A stretch of 64,000 bases of DNA from DATKNA01 sp963786765 (GCA_963786765.1 CAWBAJ010000034.1:1-64000); one strand, 5' to 3'; numbered from the stretch's first letter, positions 1-9,441 are shown. Program-made: numbers and translations. Notes: generated by a model from the letters alone, not told the origin.

Positions 1-32
1 GGCGACCCGCCCGGCGGGAGAGGCGGCCACGG

Positions 33-959
33 CTAGAACAGAGGTGCCTCGCCGGCCCCGAGGAGCTCGCCGGTGGCCGGATCGACAACGCCGCGCAGGT
101 CGGCCAGCGGCACCGGCTCGAGCAGCTCCGGGCCGTTGTTGACCACCGCGTTGACCCGCGTGCTGACAGCGGTGGCGACGAAGCGGCCCGGGACCGGCGG
201 CTGCAGCAGGGCGCGGACGTCGTCCGGATCGGTGAGCTCGGGGTCGAGCCAGGCGTCCCAGCGGTCCTCGGGAACGACGAACGGCATCCGGTCGTGGATC
301 ACGTCGAGCCCCGGCTCGGCCTGCGTCGTCACGATCGAGAACGTCGTGAGCCAGGCGTCATCGGCGTCCTGCTTCTCGGGGTCGCGCCAGAACTCGTAGA
401 TCCCCGCGAAGGCGATCGGCCGGTCGACGCCGGGGTGGATCCAGAAGGGCTGCTTGCGGGGCTTGCCCTTGGCGTCCTTCTCCGTGGGGCTCTTCTGCCA
501 CTCGTACCAGCCGTCGGCAGGTACCAGGCAGCGGCGGTGCAGGACGGCGCGGCGGAACGCGGGCTTGTCCAGCAGCGACTCCGCCCGAGAGTTGATCATT
601 CGGCTGCCGACCGAACGGTCCTTCGCCCACGACGGGACCAGCCCCCAGGTGAGCAGCCTGAGCAGGCGCGGCGCCGGCGGAGGGATCGGCTGCGGCGCCT
701 CGGCCACCGCCTCCAGCGCGGCGTCCGCCGTGGGCTCACCCTCCGGATCCGCGGCGAGTGCGGCGTCATCCACCTGCGGCAGGGTCGGGGTACGCACCTG
801 CCGCCGCAGCACGACCAGCGCGGGCTTGGTCGGGGCCACGTTGTAGTCCGGCGTCGCGGCGGACGGGTCCTGCCCGGGGCCGGGCCCGCTCGCGCGCTCG
901 ACCTCGAACTCCTCCACGAGGTCATCGGGCCGCCGGCTGTTCGCGTACCGTCCGCACAC
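33..959 (-). CDS. SRAP (HMCES/YedK family) abasic-site protein
   Basis: This 308-aa protein belongs to the SRAP family, which covalently caps abasic sites in single-stranded DNA through Cys2. I chose the GTG at 957-959 because it places the family hallmark CGRY directly after the start, giving the required N-terminal cysteine. The other expected active-site residues are visible: Asn123 in NSRAES, Glu153 in WYEW and His222 in HDRMP. The segment between residues 25 and 95 is longer and more proline/alanine-rich than in compact homologues. An open frame extends upstream of the GTG, but it would bury the catalytic cysteine and is rejected. The gene is divergent from the DoxX gene and shares an 88-bp spacer with it. 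Confidence 0.93.
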   Translation of the reverse strand: MCGRYANSRRPDDLVEEFEVERASGPGPGQDPSAATPDYNVAPTKPALVVLRRQVRTPTLPQVDDAALAADPEGEPTADAALEAVAEAPQPIPPPAPRLLRLLTWGLVPSWAKDRSVGSRMINSRAESLLDKPAFRRAVLHRRCLVPADGWYEWQKSPTEKDAKGKPRKQPFWIHPGVDRPIAFAGIYEFWRDPEKQDADDAWLTTFSIVTTQAEPGLDVIHDRMPFVVPEDRWDAWLDPELTDPDDVRALLQPPVPGRFVATAVSTRVNAVVNNGPELLEPVPLADLRGVVDPATGELLGAGEAPLF

Positions 960-1047
960 GCGCACAGCTTCGCACGGACCGCCGACACTCCCGCCGTGCG
1001 GCGCGGGTCGCGTCGCGCGGAGTCGACCTTGGGGGTAAGCAAGGGTC

Positions 1048-1572
1048 ATGACGATCGTGCGACGCCTCGCCCGTCCTCTGGTTGCGGCCTCCTTCGTCCA
1101 GGAGGGCCTCGACGCCGTGCTCCACCCCGGCAAGCGCTCGGAGACTGCCCAGCCGCTCGTGGACGCCGTCGCCGGGCCGCTCGGGCTGCCGAAGGACCCC
1201 GAGCTGCTCATCCGCGCCAATGGCGCCGTGATGGTGGGCGCAGGCGCGCTGTTCGCGCTGGGCCGGCTGCCGCGGCTGACCGGCCTGGCGCTTGCGGCGA
1301 CCGTCGCGCCAGGGATCTACCTGCACGTCGTGTCGCTGCGGTCCGAGGACCCCGAGCGCCGAGCGTCGGAGCGCGACGACCTCGTGCGCGACCTCGGCCG
1401 GCTCGGCGGCGCCTTGCTGGCGGCCGTCGACACCCAGGGCCGACCCGGCCTCGCGTGGCGCAGCAAGCACGCCGCGGAGCACATCGGCACGTCGGCGCGC
1501 CGGACGACCCGCGCCGCGCGGCGCGAGGCGAAGCGGGCGGCCAAGGAGGCCAAGCGCAACGTCGGGGTCTGA
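1048..1572 (+). CDS. DoxX-like membrane protein
   Basis: The 174-aa product resembles actinobacterial DoxX-family membrane proteins, whose function is poorly defined (redox and respiratory roles have been proposed). It begins with a basic stretch, followed by the R-P-L-V-A-A-S-F pattern typical of the family. Hydrophobic segments lie near residues 8-22, 60-75, 78-95 and 115-130. The last 40 residues are rich in Arg, Lys and Ala and are probably cytoplasmic. The ATG follows an AAGGG stretch. The pairing with the divergent SRAP gene resembles a gene neighbourhood I recall from other actinobacteria, but I cannot verify that here. Confidence 0.8.
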   Translation: MTIVRRLARPLVAASFVQEGLDAVLHPGKRSETAQPLVDAVAGPLGLPKDPELLIRANGAVMVGAGALFALGRLPRLTGLALAATVAPGIYLHVVSLRSEDPERRASERDDLVRDLGRLGGALLAAVDTQGRPGLAWRSKHAAEHIGTSARRTTRAARREAKRAAKEAKRNVGV

Positions 1573-1581
1573 CGGTCGCCG

Positions 1582-2538
1582 CTAGCCGGAGGCTGTCGCT
1601 GCCCTGAAGAACGACCAGATCCGCTCCTGCGCCGGGGGCGTCAGCCCGCCGCCGCGCGGCCAGCTGTGGCTGCCACCGGAGTACCGGTCCAGCTCCACGG
1701 TGACGCTGTTCCCGCAGCCGACCCAGCGCCGTGCCACCAGGACACCGACCCGCTCGTCGGGCGCGGGTGGGCCGCACCGGTCGAGCAACCGCCAGGCGTA
1801 GAGAGTGCCGTCGACGGAGGGCTGGGCCACGCCGTCGATCACGTGCCGGGGCGCCGAAGCGGCCTGTCGCAGCAAGGGATCGCCGGTGGAGCTGACGACG
1901 AGAAGCGGCACCGGGGCCGCGACGGCGGGGCACGACTCCACCGGCACCGCCTCCACCACCGCGACGGCGGAGAACAGCGTCGGGCGGCGGCAGGCCATCC
2001 GGTAGGCCAGCCGGCCGCCGTTGCTCAGGCCGGCGAGGAAGATCCGGCCGCGATCGGCGTCCGGGGTGTCGGTGAGGACCTGGCCGACCAGGCGGGTGAG
2101 GAAGGTGACGTCGTCCACGGAAGCGGCGCCGGCGGCGCCACAGCACCCGCCCGCGTTCCACGTCCGGCGGTAACCGGCCGGCAGAACGACCACCGCCCGC
2201 TCGCCGCCGAGCAGCCCGCTCGTCCTCGCGATCCCGGCGGGCGTCCCGTCCCGCCCGTGCAGGAGCACGACAACAGGCAACCGCTCCCCCGGCGCCCGCC
2301 CCACCGGCTGCGCGACGAGGTACGCCCGCTGGAGCGACCCCACCCTGATCACGTGCTTCGTCGCGGTCCAGCCCGGGACCCCGAACACGCCCAGAACGGC
2401 GTCGTCCGAGGCCTGGGCCCCCAGCCGCGTCCACCCGCCGGTCACCACGGCCGCGAGCGCCAGCGCGGCCGTCACCAAGCCCGCGAGGGCGATGCGCGGC
2501 CGCCGGCCCGGGCGCAGCGTGCGAGTGAGCGGGTTCAC
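1582..2538 (-). CDS. secreted esterase, LpqC / PHB-depolymerase-like
   Basis: This is a predicted exported alpha/beta-hydrolase of 318 aa. The GTG at 2536-2538 has CGGAG upstream and puts a basic region and hydrophobic segment at the N-terminus, as expected for a signal peptide or anchor. In-frame ATGs at 2619 and 2634 would add a proline-rich leader and are less likely. The sequence shows an HG oxyanion motif in LLHGRDG, a nucleophile elbow GLSNG, a candidate Asp in the STGDPL stretch and a C-terminal His in GGSHSW. This order matches esterase and poly(3-hydroxybutyrate) depolymerase-like families such as LpqC. The substrate is unknown. The gene is divergent from the ligase operon. Confidence 0.75.
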   Translation of the reverse strand: MNPLTRTLRPGRRPRIALAGLVTAALALAAVVTGGWTRLGAQASDDAVLGVFGVPGWTATKHVIRVGSLQRAYLVAQPVGRAPGERLPVVVLLHGRDGTPAGIARTSGLLGGERAVVVLPAGYRRTWNAGGCCGAAGAASVDDVTFLTRLVGQVLTDTPDADRGRIFLAGLSNGGRLAYRMACRRPTLFSAVAVVEAVPVESCPAVAAPVPLLVVSSTGDPLLRQAASAPRHVIDGVAQPSVDGTLYAWRLLDRCGPPAPDERVGVLVARRWVGCGNSVTVELDRYSGGSHSWPRGGGLTPPAQERIWSFFRAATASG

Positions 2539-2700
2539 GAGGCGCTCCGGAGGGTAAGGCGGACGGGGCGGAGGTTCGCTCGGCGGGATGAGGGTAACCG
2601 CGGGGGAACGGACACTCATGTCCGTAGCGGACATCGGTGCATGACCGTGACCCGGACGGTCCCGCAGGTCGACGGCCGCGCACGGCCAGGAGGGAGCGGC

Positions 2701-4143
2701 GTGAAGGGCGACCTGAGCGCACTGCTGGCCGCGCCCGCACCCGGTTCCGCACAGCGATGGCTCGAGGCTGCCCGCAGCCCACGCACCCTCGACCGCGCGG
2801 ACGTCGCGTCGCTCGCGGGTCGCTGGCGCGGGGCGGTCGTCCCCGGGCTCAGGGTAGGCCTGCTCGCCCCCGATCCCCTCGACCTGGCCGCACTCCTCGT
2901 CTGCCTCGTCGCGGCCGGCGCCGTCGTCGTGCCGCTCGACCCGTCCGCTCCCGAGCCCGCCCGGCACGAGCTCCTCCGCCGGGCCGGAGCCCGCCTGGTG
3001 CTCACCGCGGGCGGGGCCGGCGGGGAGGGGCTCCTGCCCGTCGGGTCCGAGCTCGCGCCACCACCGGGGCTGCCGGAGGTGAGCGGACGCGGCGAAGGGC
3101 CGGGAGGCGTCCTGCTCTTCAGCTCCGGCTCCACCGGCCCGCGCAAGGCCGTCCTGCTCGAGGAGCAGCAGCTGCTCCATGTCGCGCGCGCCGTCGCCTC
3201 CGCGCACCGGCTGACGCCGGCCGACCGCGGGTTCAACCCGCTGCCCCTGTTCCACGTCAACGCCGAGGTCGTCGCCGTCCTCGGCTCCCTGGTCTCGGGC
3301 GGGGAGCTGGTGCTCGACGACCGCTTCCACCGGACGGGCTTCGCGGCCCTCGTCGCCGAGCGCCGGGTCACCTGGATCAATGCCGTGCCGGCGATCCTGT
3401 CGATCCTCGCCGCAGAGCCGGGGAACGACCCGTTGCCCCGGGCCGTGCGGTTCGTCCGGTCGGCGTCCGCGCCGCTGCCCGTGCCGGTGCTCGAACGCTT
3501 CGAGCAGCGCTGGCGGGTGCCCGTCGTCGAGACCTACGGCATGACGGAGGCGGCCAGCCAGATCACGGCGAACCCGCTGGACGCGCGACGGCCGGGGTCG
3601 GTCGGGCTGCCGGTGGGCGTGGAGCTGCGGGTGCGGGACGGCCGCGTCCGGATCCGGGGCCGCGGCGTGATCCAGTCGTACGCGGACGGCGAGGGCGCCG
3701 AGCGGTTCGACGCCGACGGCTGGCTCGACACCGGCGACGTCGGGCGCCTCGACGACGACGGCTACCTGTACCTCTCGGGCCGCCACGGCGACGCCATCAA
3801 CCGCGGCGGCGAGAAGATCTTCCCGCGGGAGATCGAGGAGGTGGTGCGCCGGCACCCGGGTGTCGGCGACGCCGTCGTCGTGCCCGCTGCGCATCCCGTG
3901 CTCGGCGAGGTGCCGGTCGCGTTCGTCGTCCCGGTGGCGCCGGGGCCCGAGGGCCCGGACGCCGACCAGCTGTCGGCCGACCTGCGCCGGCTCTGCGACG
4001 GCGAGCTGGCGCGTGCCCACCGGCCCGCCCAGCTGCGAGTGGTGGCGTCCCTGCCGCTGGGCGCGACCGGGAAGGTGTCGAGGCCGGCGTTGCGCGAACG
4101 GCTCGCCGCCGAGCTCGGGCCGGAGCAGGAGGCGGCCCGGTGA
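2701..4143 (+). CDS. class I adenylate-forming acyl ligase (AMP-binding)
   Basis: A 480-aa acyl-CoA synthetase-like enzyme that should activate a carboxylic acid as its adenylate. The GTG start has an excellent AGGAGGGA site five bases upstream; an ATG at 2641 lacks one. Family motifs appear in order: the phosphate loop SSGSTGPRK at 141-149, YGMTEA at 279-284, WLDTGD at 341-346, NRGGEKIFPREIE near 368-380 and GATGKVSR near 454-461 with the catalytic Lys at 458. It is the first gene of a three-gene operon with overlapping stop/start codons leading to an acyltransferase 3 and an MFS transporter. That suggests activation, transfer and export of an acyl group or acylated product. The substrate is not predictable. 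Confidence 0.88.
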   Translation: MKGDLSALLAAPAPGSAQRWLEAARSPRTLDRADVASLAGRWRGAVVPGLRVGLLAPDPLDLAALLVCLVAAGAVVVPLDPSAPEPARHELLRRAGARLVLTAGGAGGEGLLPVGSELAPPPGLPEVSGRGEGPGGVLLFSSGSTGPRKAVLLEEQQLLHVARAVASAHRLTPADRGFNPLPLFHVNAEVVAVLGSLVSGGELVLDDRFHRTGFAALVAERRVTWINAVPAILSILAAEPGNDPLPRAVRFVRSASAPLPVPVLERFEQRWRVPVVETYGMTEAASQITANPLDARRPGSVGLPVGVELRVRDGRVRIRGRGVIQSYADGEGAERFDADGWLDTGDVGRLDDDGYLYLSGRHGDAINRGGEKIFPREIEEVVRRHPGVGDAVVVPAAHPVLGEVPVAFVVPVAPGPEGPDADQLSADLRRLCDGELARAHRPAQLRVVASLPLGATGKVSRPALRERLAAELGPEQEAAR

Positions 4144-5393
4144 CCGCGACCGCGCGCGACGTCCGCGTCCGTCCGCCGATCGATCTCACCCGGGGCTACC
4201 TGCACCAGGTCGACATCGTCCGGCTGCTGACGTTCGGCAGCGTGATCATGGTGCACACGATGGCGTCGACGACCGCACCGGACGACGCCGTCGCCCGGGG
4301 CGTCCTGATGCTCCTTCACTTCACCCGCGAGACGTTCTTCGTCATCACCGGCTTCGTGCTCTTCCACAGCAACTACCGGCGCAACCTCGAGCTCGGCCGG
4401 TTCTGGCGCCGGCGGTTCCTGCTGATCGGCGTCCCGTACGTGATGTGGAGCGTCCTCTACTGGCTCACGTATGCGTGGCGCTACCGGTCGGTCGACGTGC
4501 GCCAGCTCGCGGTGCAGCTGCTGACCGGCACCGCCGAGTACCACCTGTACTTCCTGCTCGTCTCGATGCAGGTCTACCTCGTCTTCGGGCTGCTGGTGCG
4601 CCTCGTACGCGCAACCGAGGGCCACCACGCCGCGCTGCTCGCCGGAGTCGCGGTCCTGCAGCTCGCTATCTTCTGGCTGCTTCACGACGCGCTGCCCTCG
4701 TGGCACTCCCAGCCGCACTGGGTCGGCATCCTCGCCGGGTACGCCCAGCAGCTGCTGCCCTTCTATCTGGCGTACGTGGTCGCGGGGGCGCTCGCCGCCG
4801 TACACCTGGAGCGGACGCAGTCCTGGGTGCTGGCCCACGGCCGGCTGCTCGTCCTCGTCGTCGTGGTGTCCGCCGTCGTCGCCGAGGCCGTCTACCTGGT
4901 GCAGGTGGCCACCGGGACCCCGGCGTTCCCGGCCGCGGACGTGCTCCAGCCGGTGATGGTGCCGTACGCGCTGGTGGTGACCGCCGGATTGCTCGGGCTC
5001 GGCCTCCGCTACGCGCTGCACCGCCGGCCCGGCCGGGTCGCATCCGCGGTCAGTGAGGGTTCCCGGATCAGCTTCGGCGTGTTCCTCGTACACCCGCTGG
5101 TCATCAGCCTGCTGCTCACGCTCCCCGTGGGCCGGGTTCTCACGGCAGCTGGGCAGCCGCTGACGTCGGTGCTGATCTGGTTGATCACCGTGCTGGTCAG
5201 CGTGGCCGCCGTGGAGGTCTTCGTCCGGACCTCACTGTCGCTGCCACTCACGGGCCGTCGCCGTCCGCAGACGGCTGAACCGACGGCTGGAAGGACGGCT
5301 GAACCGACCGGACGACCGAGCGGACGACCGAGCGGACGACCGAGCGGACGACCGGGCGAACGACCGGGCGCACGAGCAGGGAGCGACTCATGA
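4140..5393 (+). CDS. acyltransferase 3 family membrane protein
   Basis: This 417-aa protein looks like a membrane-bound O-acyltransferase of the acyltransferase 3 family. The GTG overlaps the stop of the ligase gene (GTGA), so translation is probably coupled. The N-terminal region has the expected basic residue followed by a membrane helix ending in VHT, then FVITGFVLF and a run of about ten hydrophobic segments. The last 35 residues are hydrophilic and consist of tetrapeptide repeats (TAEP, TGRP, SGRP) encoded by 12-bp DNA repeats. Its place between an acid-activating enzyme and an exporter suggests decoration of a cell-surface or exported molecule. The acceptor is unknown. Confidence 0.8.
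   Translation: MTATARDVRVRPPIDLTRGYLHQVDIVRLLTFGSVIMVHTMASTTAPDDAVARGVLMLLHFTRETFFVITGFVLFHSNYRRNLELGRFWRRRFLLIGVPYVMWSVLYWLTYAWRYRSVDVRQLAVQLLTGTAEYHLYFLLVSMQVYLVFGLLVRLVRATEGHHAALLAGVAVLQLAIFWLLHDALPSWHSQPHWVGILAGYAQQLLPFYLAYVVAGALAAVHLERTQSWVLAHGRLLVLVVVVSAVVAEAVYLVQVATGTPAFPAADVLQPVMVPYALVVTAGLLGLGLRYALHRRPGRVASAVSEGSRISFGVFLVHPLVISLLLTLPVGRVLTAAGQPLTSVLIWLITVLVSVAAVEVFVRTSLSLPLTGRRRPQTAEPTAGRTAEPTGRPSGRPSGRPSGRPGERPGARAGSDS
5309..5368 (+). repeat. 12-bp in-frame tandem repeat at a gene 3' end
   Basis: Five consecutive 12-bp units related to CGGACGACCGAG run through the end of the acyltransferase gene; the last two are diverged. A looser 12-bp periodicity (GGCTGAACCGAC-like) begins near 5271. 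The repeats are in frame and encode a hydrophilic tail of SGRP-type tetrapeptides. A multiple-of-three period keeps the frame when copy number changes. Confidence 0.9.
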
Positions 5394-6700
5394 CCGATGC
5401 CGCCGGCACCCTCACCTCGGCCGGGGAGCTCGCGGTCGCCGACACGGCGCCGCGCGTGCCCGCGATCCGGCACCGGGTCCGTGGCGGTGTGCTCGGCCTG
5501 CTCTGCCTGTTCTACGCGCTGTCGTACATCGACCGCGTCAACATCTCCACGGCCGCGCCGTTCATCAAGGGCGAGCTGGGCCTGACCGACACCCAGCTCG
5601 GGCTCGTGCTGTCCGCCTTCGCGCTGCCGTACGCCCTGCTCCAGATCCCCGGCGGCTGGCTCGGCGACCGGGTCGGGGCGCGCCGCACGCTCAGCTGGCT
5701 CGCCTGCGTCTGGGCGGTGGCGACGATCGCGACCGGACTCGCCGGGGGCCTCGTCAGCCTGTTCGCCGCGCGGTTGCTGCTCGGGCTCGGCGAGAGCGCC
5801 GCCTTCCCCAGCGCCACCCAGGCGATGTCGCGCTGGGTGCCCGCGCAGCTGCGCGCTCAGGGGCAGGGGATCGTGCACGCGGCCTCCCGGCTGGGCAACG
5901 CGGTCGCGCCGCTCGTCGTCGGCGTCCTCATCACCCTCGGCGGCTGGCGGCTGAGCTTCTGGGTGCTCGGGGTGTTGTCCCTGGTCTGGGCGGTCGTCTG
6001 GGTGCGCTTCTACCGGGACGTCCCCAGCGACCACCCCCGCACCAGCGAGGTCGAGCTGCGCGAGCTGCCGGACGGCGGCGCGGCCGCACCCGCCCGGCAC
6101 GGCACACCCTGGCGGGCGATGCTGCCCGCCCTGCTGCCGGTACTGGTCGTGGACTTCTGCTACGGCTGGCTGCTCTGGGTCTACCTCACCTGGCTCCCGA
6201 CCCTGTTCAAGAGCGAGTTCGGCCTCAAGCTCAGCGGGTTCGCCCTCTACACCAGCCTCGTGCTGCTCGCGGGCGTCGCCGGCGACCTCGCCGGCGGGCG
6301 GCTGTCCGACGGGCTGCTCCGCCGGCACGGGCCGGTGCCGGCCCGGCGCCTGCCGCTCGTCGCCGGGCTGACGGCCTCGCTGGTCTGCTTGCTGCCCTCG
6401 ATGTTCTCCCACTCGCTGATGGTCACCGCCGGAAGCCTGGCCGCCGCGTTCTTCTTCCTCGAGCTGACGAACTCGACGATCTGGGCGCTGCCGATGGACA
6501 TCGCGCCGGGTCACGCCGGCGCGGCCAGCGGCCTGGTCAACACCGGCTTCGGTATCGCGGGCGTCCTCTCCCCCGCGGTCTTCGGCGTGCTGCTGGACGC
6601 CACCGGGAACTGGCGGGTGCCGCTGCTGCTGTCCGGCGTTCTCCTGGCCGTCGGGGCCGTCTGCGCGCTGCGGGTGAACCCGCTGCGGACCGTCGACTGA
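5390..6700 (+). CDS. MFS transporter, anion:cation symporter-like
   Basis: The 436-aa product is a twelve-helix major facilitator most like the ACS (anion:cation symporter) family, which moves organic acids such as hexuronates and glucarate. The N-terminal half has YIDRVNIS, the DTQLGLVLSAFALPY stretch and the loop motif GWLGDRVGARR, all typical of ACS members. The ATG overlaps the preceding stop as ATGA, with a CAGGGAG ribosome site just upstream. This makes it the last gene of the ligase/acyltransferase/MFS operon. Direction of transport is uncertain: uptake of an acid to be activated, or export of a product. It converges with the NAGPA-like gene 22 bp away. Confidence 0.87.
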   Translation: MTDAAGTLTSAGELAVADTAPRVPAIRHRVRGGVLGLLCLFYALSYIDRVNISTAAPFIKGELGLTDTQLGLVLSAFALPYALLQIPGGWLGDRVGARRTLSWLACVWAVATIATGLAGGLVSLFAARLLLGLGESAAFPSATQAMSRWVPAQLRAQGQGIVHAASRLGNAVAPLVVGVLITLGGWRLSFWVLGVLSLVWAVVWVRFYRDVPSDHPRTSEVELRELPDGGAAAPARHGTPWRAMLPALLPVLVVDFCYGWLLWVYLTWLPTLFKSEFGLKLSGFALYTSLVLLAGVAGDLAGGRLSDGLLRRHGPVPARRLPLVAGLTASLVCLLPSMFSHSLMVTAGSLAAAFFFLELTNSTIWALPMDIAPGHAGAASGLVNTGFGIAGVLSPAVFGVLLDATGNWRVPLLLSGVLLAVGAVCALRVNPLRTVD

Positions 6701-6721
6701 GGCGGGGCCGCCAGGCCCGAG

Positions 6722-8038
6722 CTACTTGCGGACGAGCACCAAGCCATCCGGGACAGGGCGCTGCGGGGTGTTCGCGGGCGCGTCGACGCGGTGCGCGAGC
6801 CGGCCGGACCGGACGGCCATCGTCGACGAGCCCCCGCCGTCCACCATCACCGCCTCGGCCGCGCCCAGCGAGCGCGCCACCTCCGTCATCTCCCGGTGGG
6901 TGAGCCCGTACCGCGACACCGGCACCCCGCGGCCCCGCCCGGCCACGACGAGCAGCCACAGCCGGGTGCGGGCCGCGTTCCACGCGATCATCGTGCGGGG
7001 CCGGGACTGGATGGTGGTCGCCGAGCAGGTCGCCACGTTCCGGCCGTCCCGCAGCAGTACGGGCCCGCTGCCGACGGCGTCCCGCACCTTCGTGCCTGCG
7101 GCGGGCCCGTCCGCGAACCGTGCCGCGTACTCGAGCGTCACCGCGGTGCCGCGGCGCAGGCCGCGCAGCTTCGCGCCCGCCGCCCCCGACGCCGCCAACA
7201 GCACGTCGCGGGCACCGGCAGCGCCCCTGCCCCACGTGGACCTCGGGCCGAACGACAACCGGGAACCCACCGCGACGACGACGCCGCGCCGCACGACGAC
7301 CTCGACGGAGTGACGGGGACGGGCCGTCCCCAGGTACGGGGTCACGACGGCGACGCCCTGTCCGTGGGCGACGGGGTCCGCGACCTCCGCCTGCTGTGCC
7401 GGCCCCCTGTCGCCCTCGTCGTTGACCGACACGACCGGCAGGGACCAGCGCTGGTTCCCGCGGCCGGCGGAGAGCGAGCCGGCCGCCCGGACGCCGCCCG
7501 CGATCGGCCGCCCCTGCGCGTCCGAGCCGACCACCCGCAACACGCCAGGAGGAAGCCGCAGGATCCTCCCGCCGCGCACCAGCGGACCGTAGGGCACGGC
7601 CGCGCCGGACCAGTTGTAGGCGAAGTAGTCGCCGTTCACCCCGACGAGCGCGCCGGAGAAGGCGGCCGTCAACTGGGTCGTCTCGGCCACACCACCGAAC
7701 CCGCGTCCGGCGGTGGCTGCGAGCCGCAGCACGCGCAGGTCGGCCTGCGCGACCGTGAGGCGCACCTGGTGACCCCCGCTGTGCGCGGGCTTGTCGTGCC
7801 CGTCGAAGGTGCGCAGGCTCAGGCCCCGGCCCAGGTGCCGCTGCGCCACCGGGGACCCCGAGAGCAGGTCGGTCGCCGCCGCGCAGGCGTGCTGCTGGGG
7901 GGTGCGAGCGGCGGCCGCCGCGCCGGCCGCCGGCAGGGGTGCGGTCAGCTGCGCGGCGGCGACGCCGAGCGCGAGCAGCGCCGGCACGACCGGGCGGCAG
8001 CCGCCACGGCGGCGCGCTCCACTGCGCAGGACACCCAC
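6722..8038 (-). CDS. secreted phosphodiester glycosidase (NAGPA/DUF2233-like)
   Basis: A 438-aa exported protein with a C-terminal domain of the phosphodiester glycosidase family, named after the enzyme that uncovers GlcNAc-1-phosphodiesters. The N-terminus has a basic stretch and a long alanine-rich hydrophobic segment, consistent with a signal peptide. Family signatures include GVNGDYF near residue 133, the IAWNAARTRLWLLV strand region, and VMVDGGGSSTM near the end, where Asp and the glycine turn are characteristic. The start is a GTG at 8036-8038. Actinobacterial homologues are often encoded near cell-envelope genes, but the true substrate is unknown. It is divergent from aroA. Confidence 0.8.
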   Translation of the reverse strand: MGVLRSGARRRGGCRPVVPALLALGVAAAQLTAPLPAAGAAAAARTPQQHACAAATDLLSGSPVAQRHLGRGLSLRTFDGHDKPAHSGGHQVRLTVAQADLRVLRLAATAGRGFGGVAETTQLTAAFSGALVGVNGDYFAYNWSGAAVPYGPLVRGGRILRLPPGVLRVVGSDAQGRPIAGGVRAAGSLSAGRGNQRWSLPVVSVNDEGDRGPAQQAEVADPVAHGQGVAVVTPYLGTARPRHSVEVVVRRGVVVAVGSRLSFGPRSTWGRGAAGARDVLLAASGAAGAKLRGLRRGTAVTLEYAARFADGPAAGTKVRDAVGSGPVLLRDGRNVATCSATTIQSRPRTMIAWNAARTRLWLLVVAGRGRGVPVSRYGLTHREMTEVARSLGAAEAVMVDGGGSSTMAVRSGRLAHRVDAPANTPQRPVPDGLVLVRK

Positions 8039-8128
8039 GTTGAAGCGGGGTCGGCACGTCGGCGGACCGCATCACCTCCGGAGGCCTGGAACCACCCGGC
8101 CGGGGGGCACGCACTAGTCTCGGGCTCC

Positions 8129-9441
8129 ATGGGAGGGCCGCCTCGCACCGAGTCCGTCGCCGCGTCGTGGCCGGCACCCACCGCCGAGGGGCCGGTCCGC
8201 GCGATCGTCAGCGTGCCCGGCTCGAAGTCCCTGACGAACCGCTACCTGGTGCTCGCCGCCCTGGCCGAGGAGCCCTCCCGACTGCGCGGCCCCCTGCATT
8301 CGCGCGACACCGCGCTGATGGCCGGCGCCCTGGCCGCCCTCGGCGCGGGGGTCGAGGAGGTGCCGGGCGCGGGGGCGTTCGGGCCCGACTGGCTAGTGAC
8401 ACCCGGACGGCTGCGGGGGCCGGCAGCGATCGACTGCGGCCTCGCGGGCACCGTCATGCGCTTCGTCCCCCCCGTCGCCGCGCTCGCCCGGGGGCCGGTG
8501 CGCTTCGACGGCGACCCCGCCGCTCGGCGCCGTCCGATGGCCACCGCGCTGGAGGCCCTGCGTGCCCTCGGCGTCGCGGTGGACGAGGCCGGGGAGCCGG
8601 GGAGGCTGCCGTTCACGGTGGCGGGTACGGGGCACGTGCGCGGCGGCACCCTGCGGATCGACGCGTCCGCGTCCAGCCAGTTCGTGTCCGGGCTGCTGCT
8701 CGCGGCGGCGCGGTTCGACGAGGGCCTGGTCGTCGAGCACGTCGGGGCGCCGATCCCGAGCGCGCCGCACGTCGTCATGACCGTCGAGGCGCTGCGCGAC
8801 GTGGGCGTCGTGGTCGACGACGCGGACGCCTCGGTCTGGCGGGTCGATCCCGGGCCCGTCGGCGCCCTGGACGTCCAGGTCGAGCCTGACCTGTCGAACG
8901 CGGCGCCGTTCGCGGCCGCCGCGGTGGTGACGGGCGGGCGGGTGCACCTGCCGGGCTGGCCGCAGTACACGACGCAGGCGGGCGACCTGCTGCGCGACCT
9001 GCTCGACCAGATGGGGGCCGACGTCACCCTCGACCGGGACGGGCTGACCGTCGAGGGCACCGGGGACCTGTACGGCATCGACGCCGACCTCTCCGACGCC
9101 GGCGAGCTCGCCCCCACGGTCGCCGCACTCGCCGCCCTGGCCGATGGTCCGTCGCAGCTGCGTGGCATCGCCCACATCCGCGGCCACGAGACCGACCGAC
9201 TCGCCGCGCTCGCGACCGAGATCAACGCTCTCGGTGGCAACGTCACCGAGACGCCCGACGGCCTCGTCGTCCGGCCCCGGCCATGCGCGGCGGCCTCTTC
9301 CACACCTACGGCGACCACCGGTTGGCGACCGCGGGGGCGTTGATCGGCCTGCGGGTTCCCGGCGTGCTGGTCGAGGACGTCGAGACGACCGCGAAGACGC
9401 TGCCCGGCTTCACCGGCCTCTGGTCGGCGATGCTGTCGTGA
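8129..9441 (+). CDS. aroA: 3-phosphoshikimate 1-carboxyvinyltransferase (EPSP synthase), frameshifted
   Basis: AroA transfers the enolpyruvyl group of PEP to shikimate-3-phosphate in the shikimate pathway. The N-terminal motif PGSKSLTNR and the GLAGTVMRF, SSQFVSG and HETDRL segments are all present. The frame starting at the ATG 8129 runs into unrelated residues after RPRP at about 9282. The expected ending, with FHTYGDHR and the AKTLPGF motif carrying catalytic residues, continues in another frame and stops at 9441. One missing base explains this. A TAGTCT box ends 8 nt before the ATG, so the mRNA may be leaderless. Downstream rsgA and hisN fit a housekeeping cluster. Because the gene is normally essential for aromatic synthesis, a sequencing error is more likely than a true mutation. 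Confidence 0.9.

Noticed and set aside
5309..5368. Regular short repeats considered as a CRISPR array
   Set aside because: Units are 12 bp with no unique spacers and lie in frame inside a coding region; no cas genes are present.
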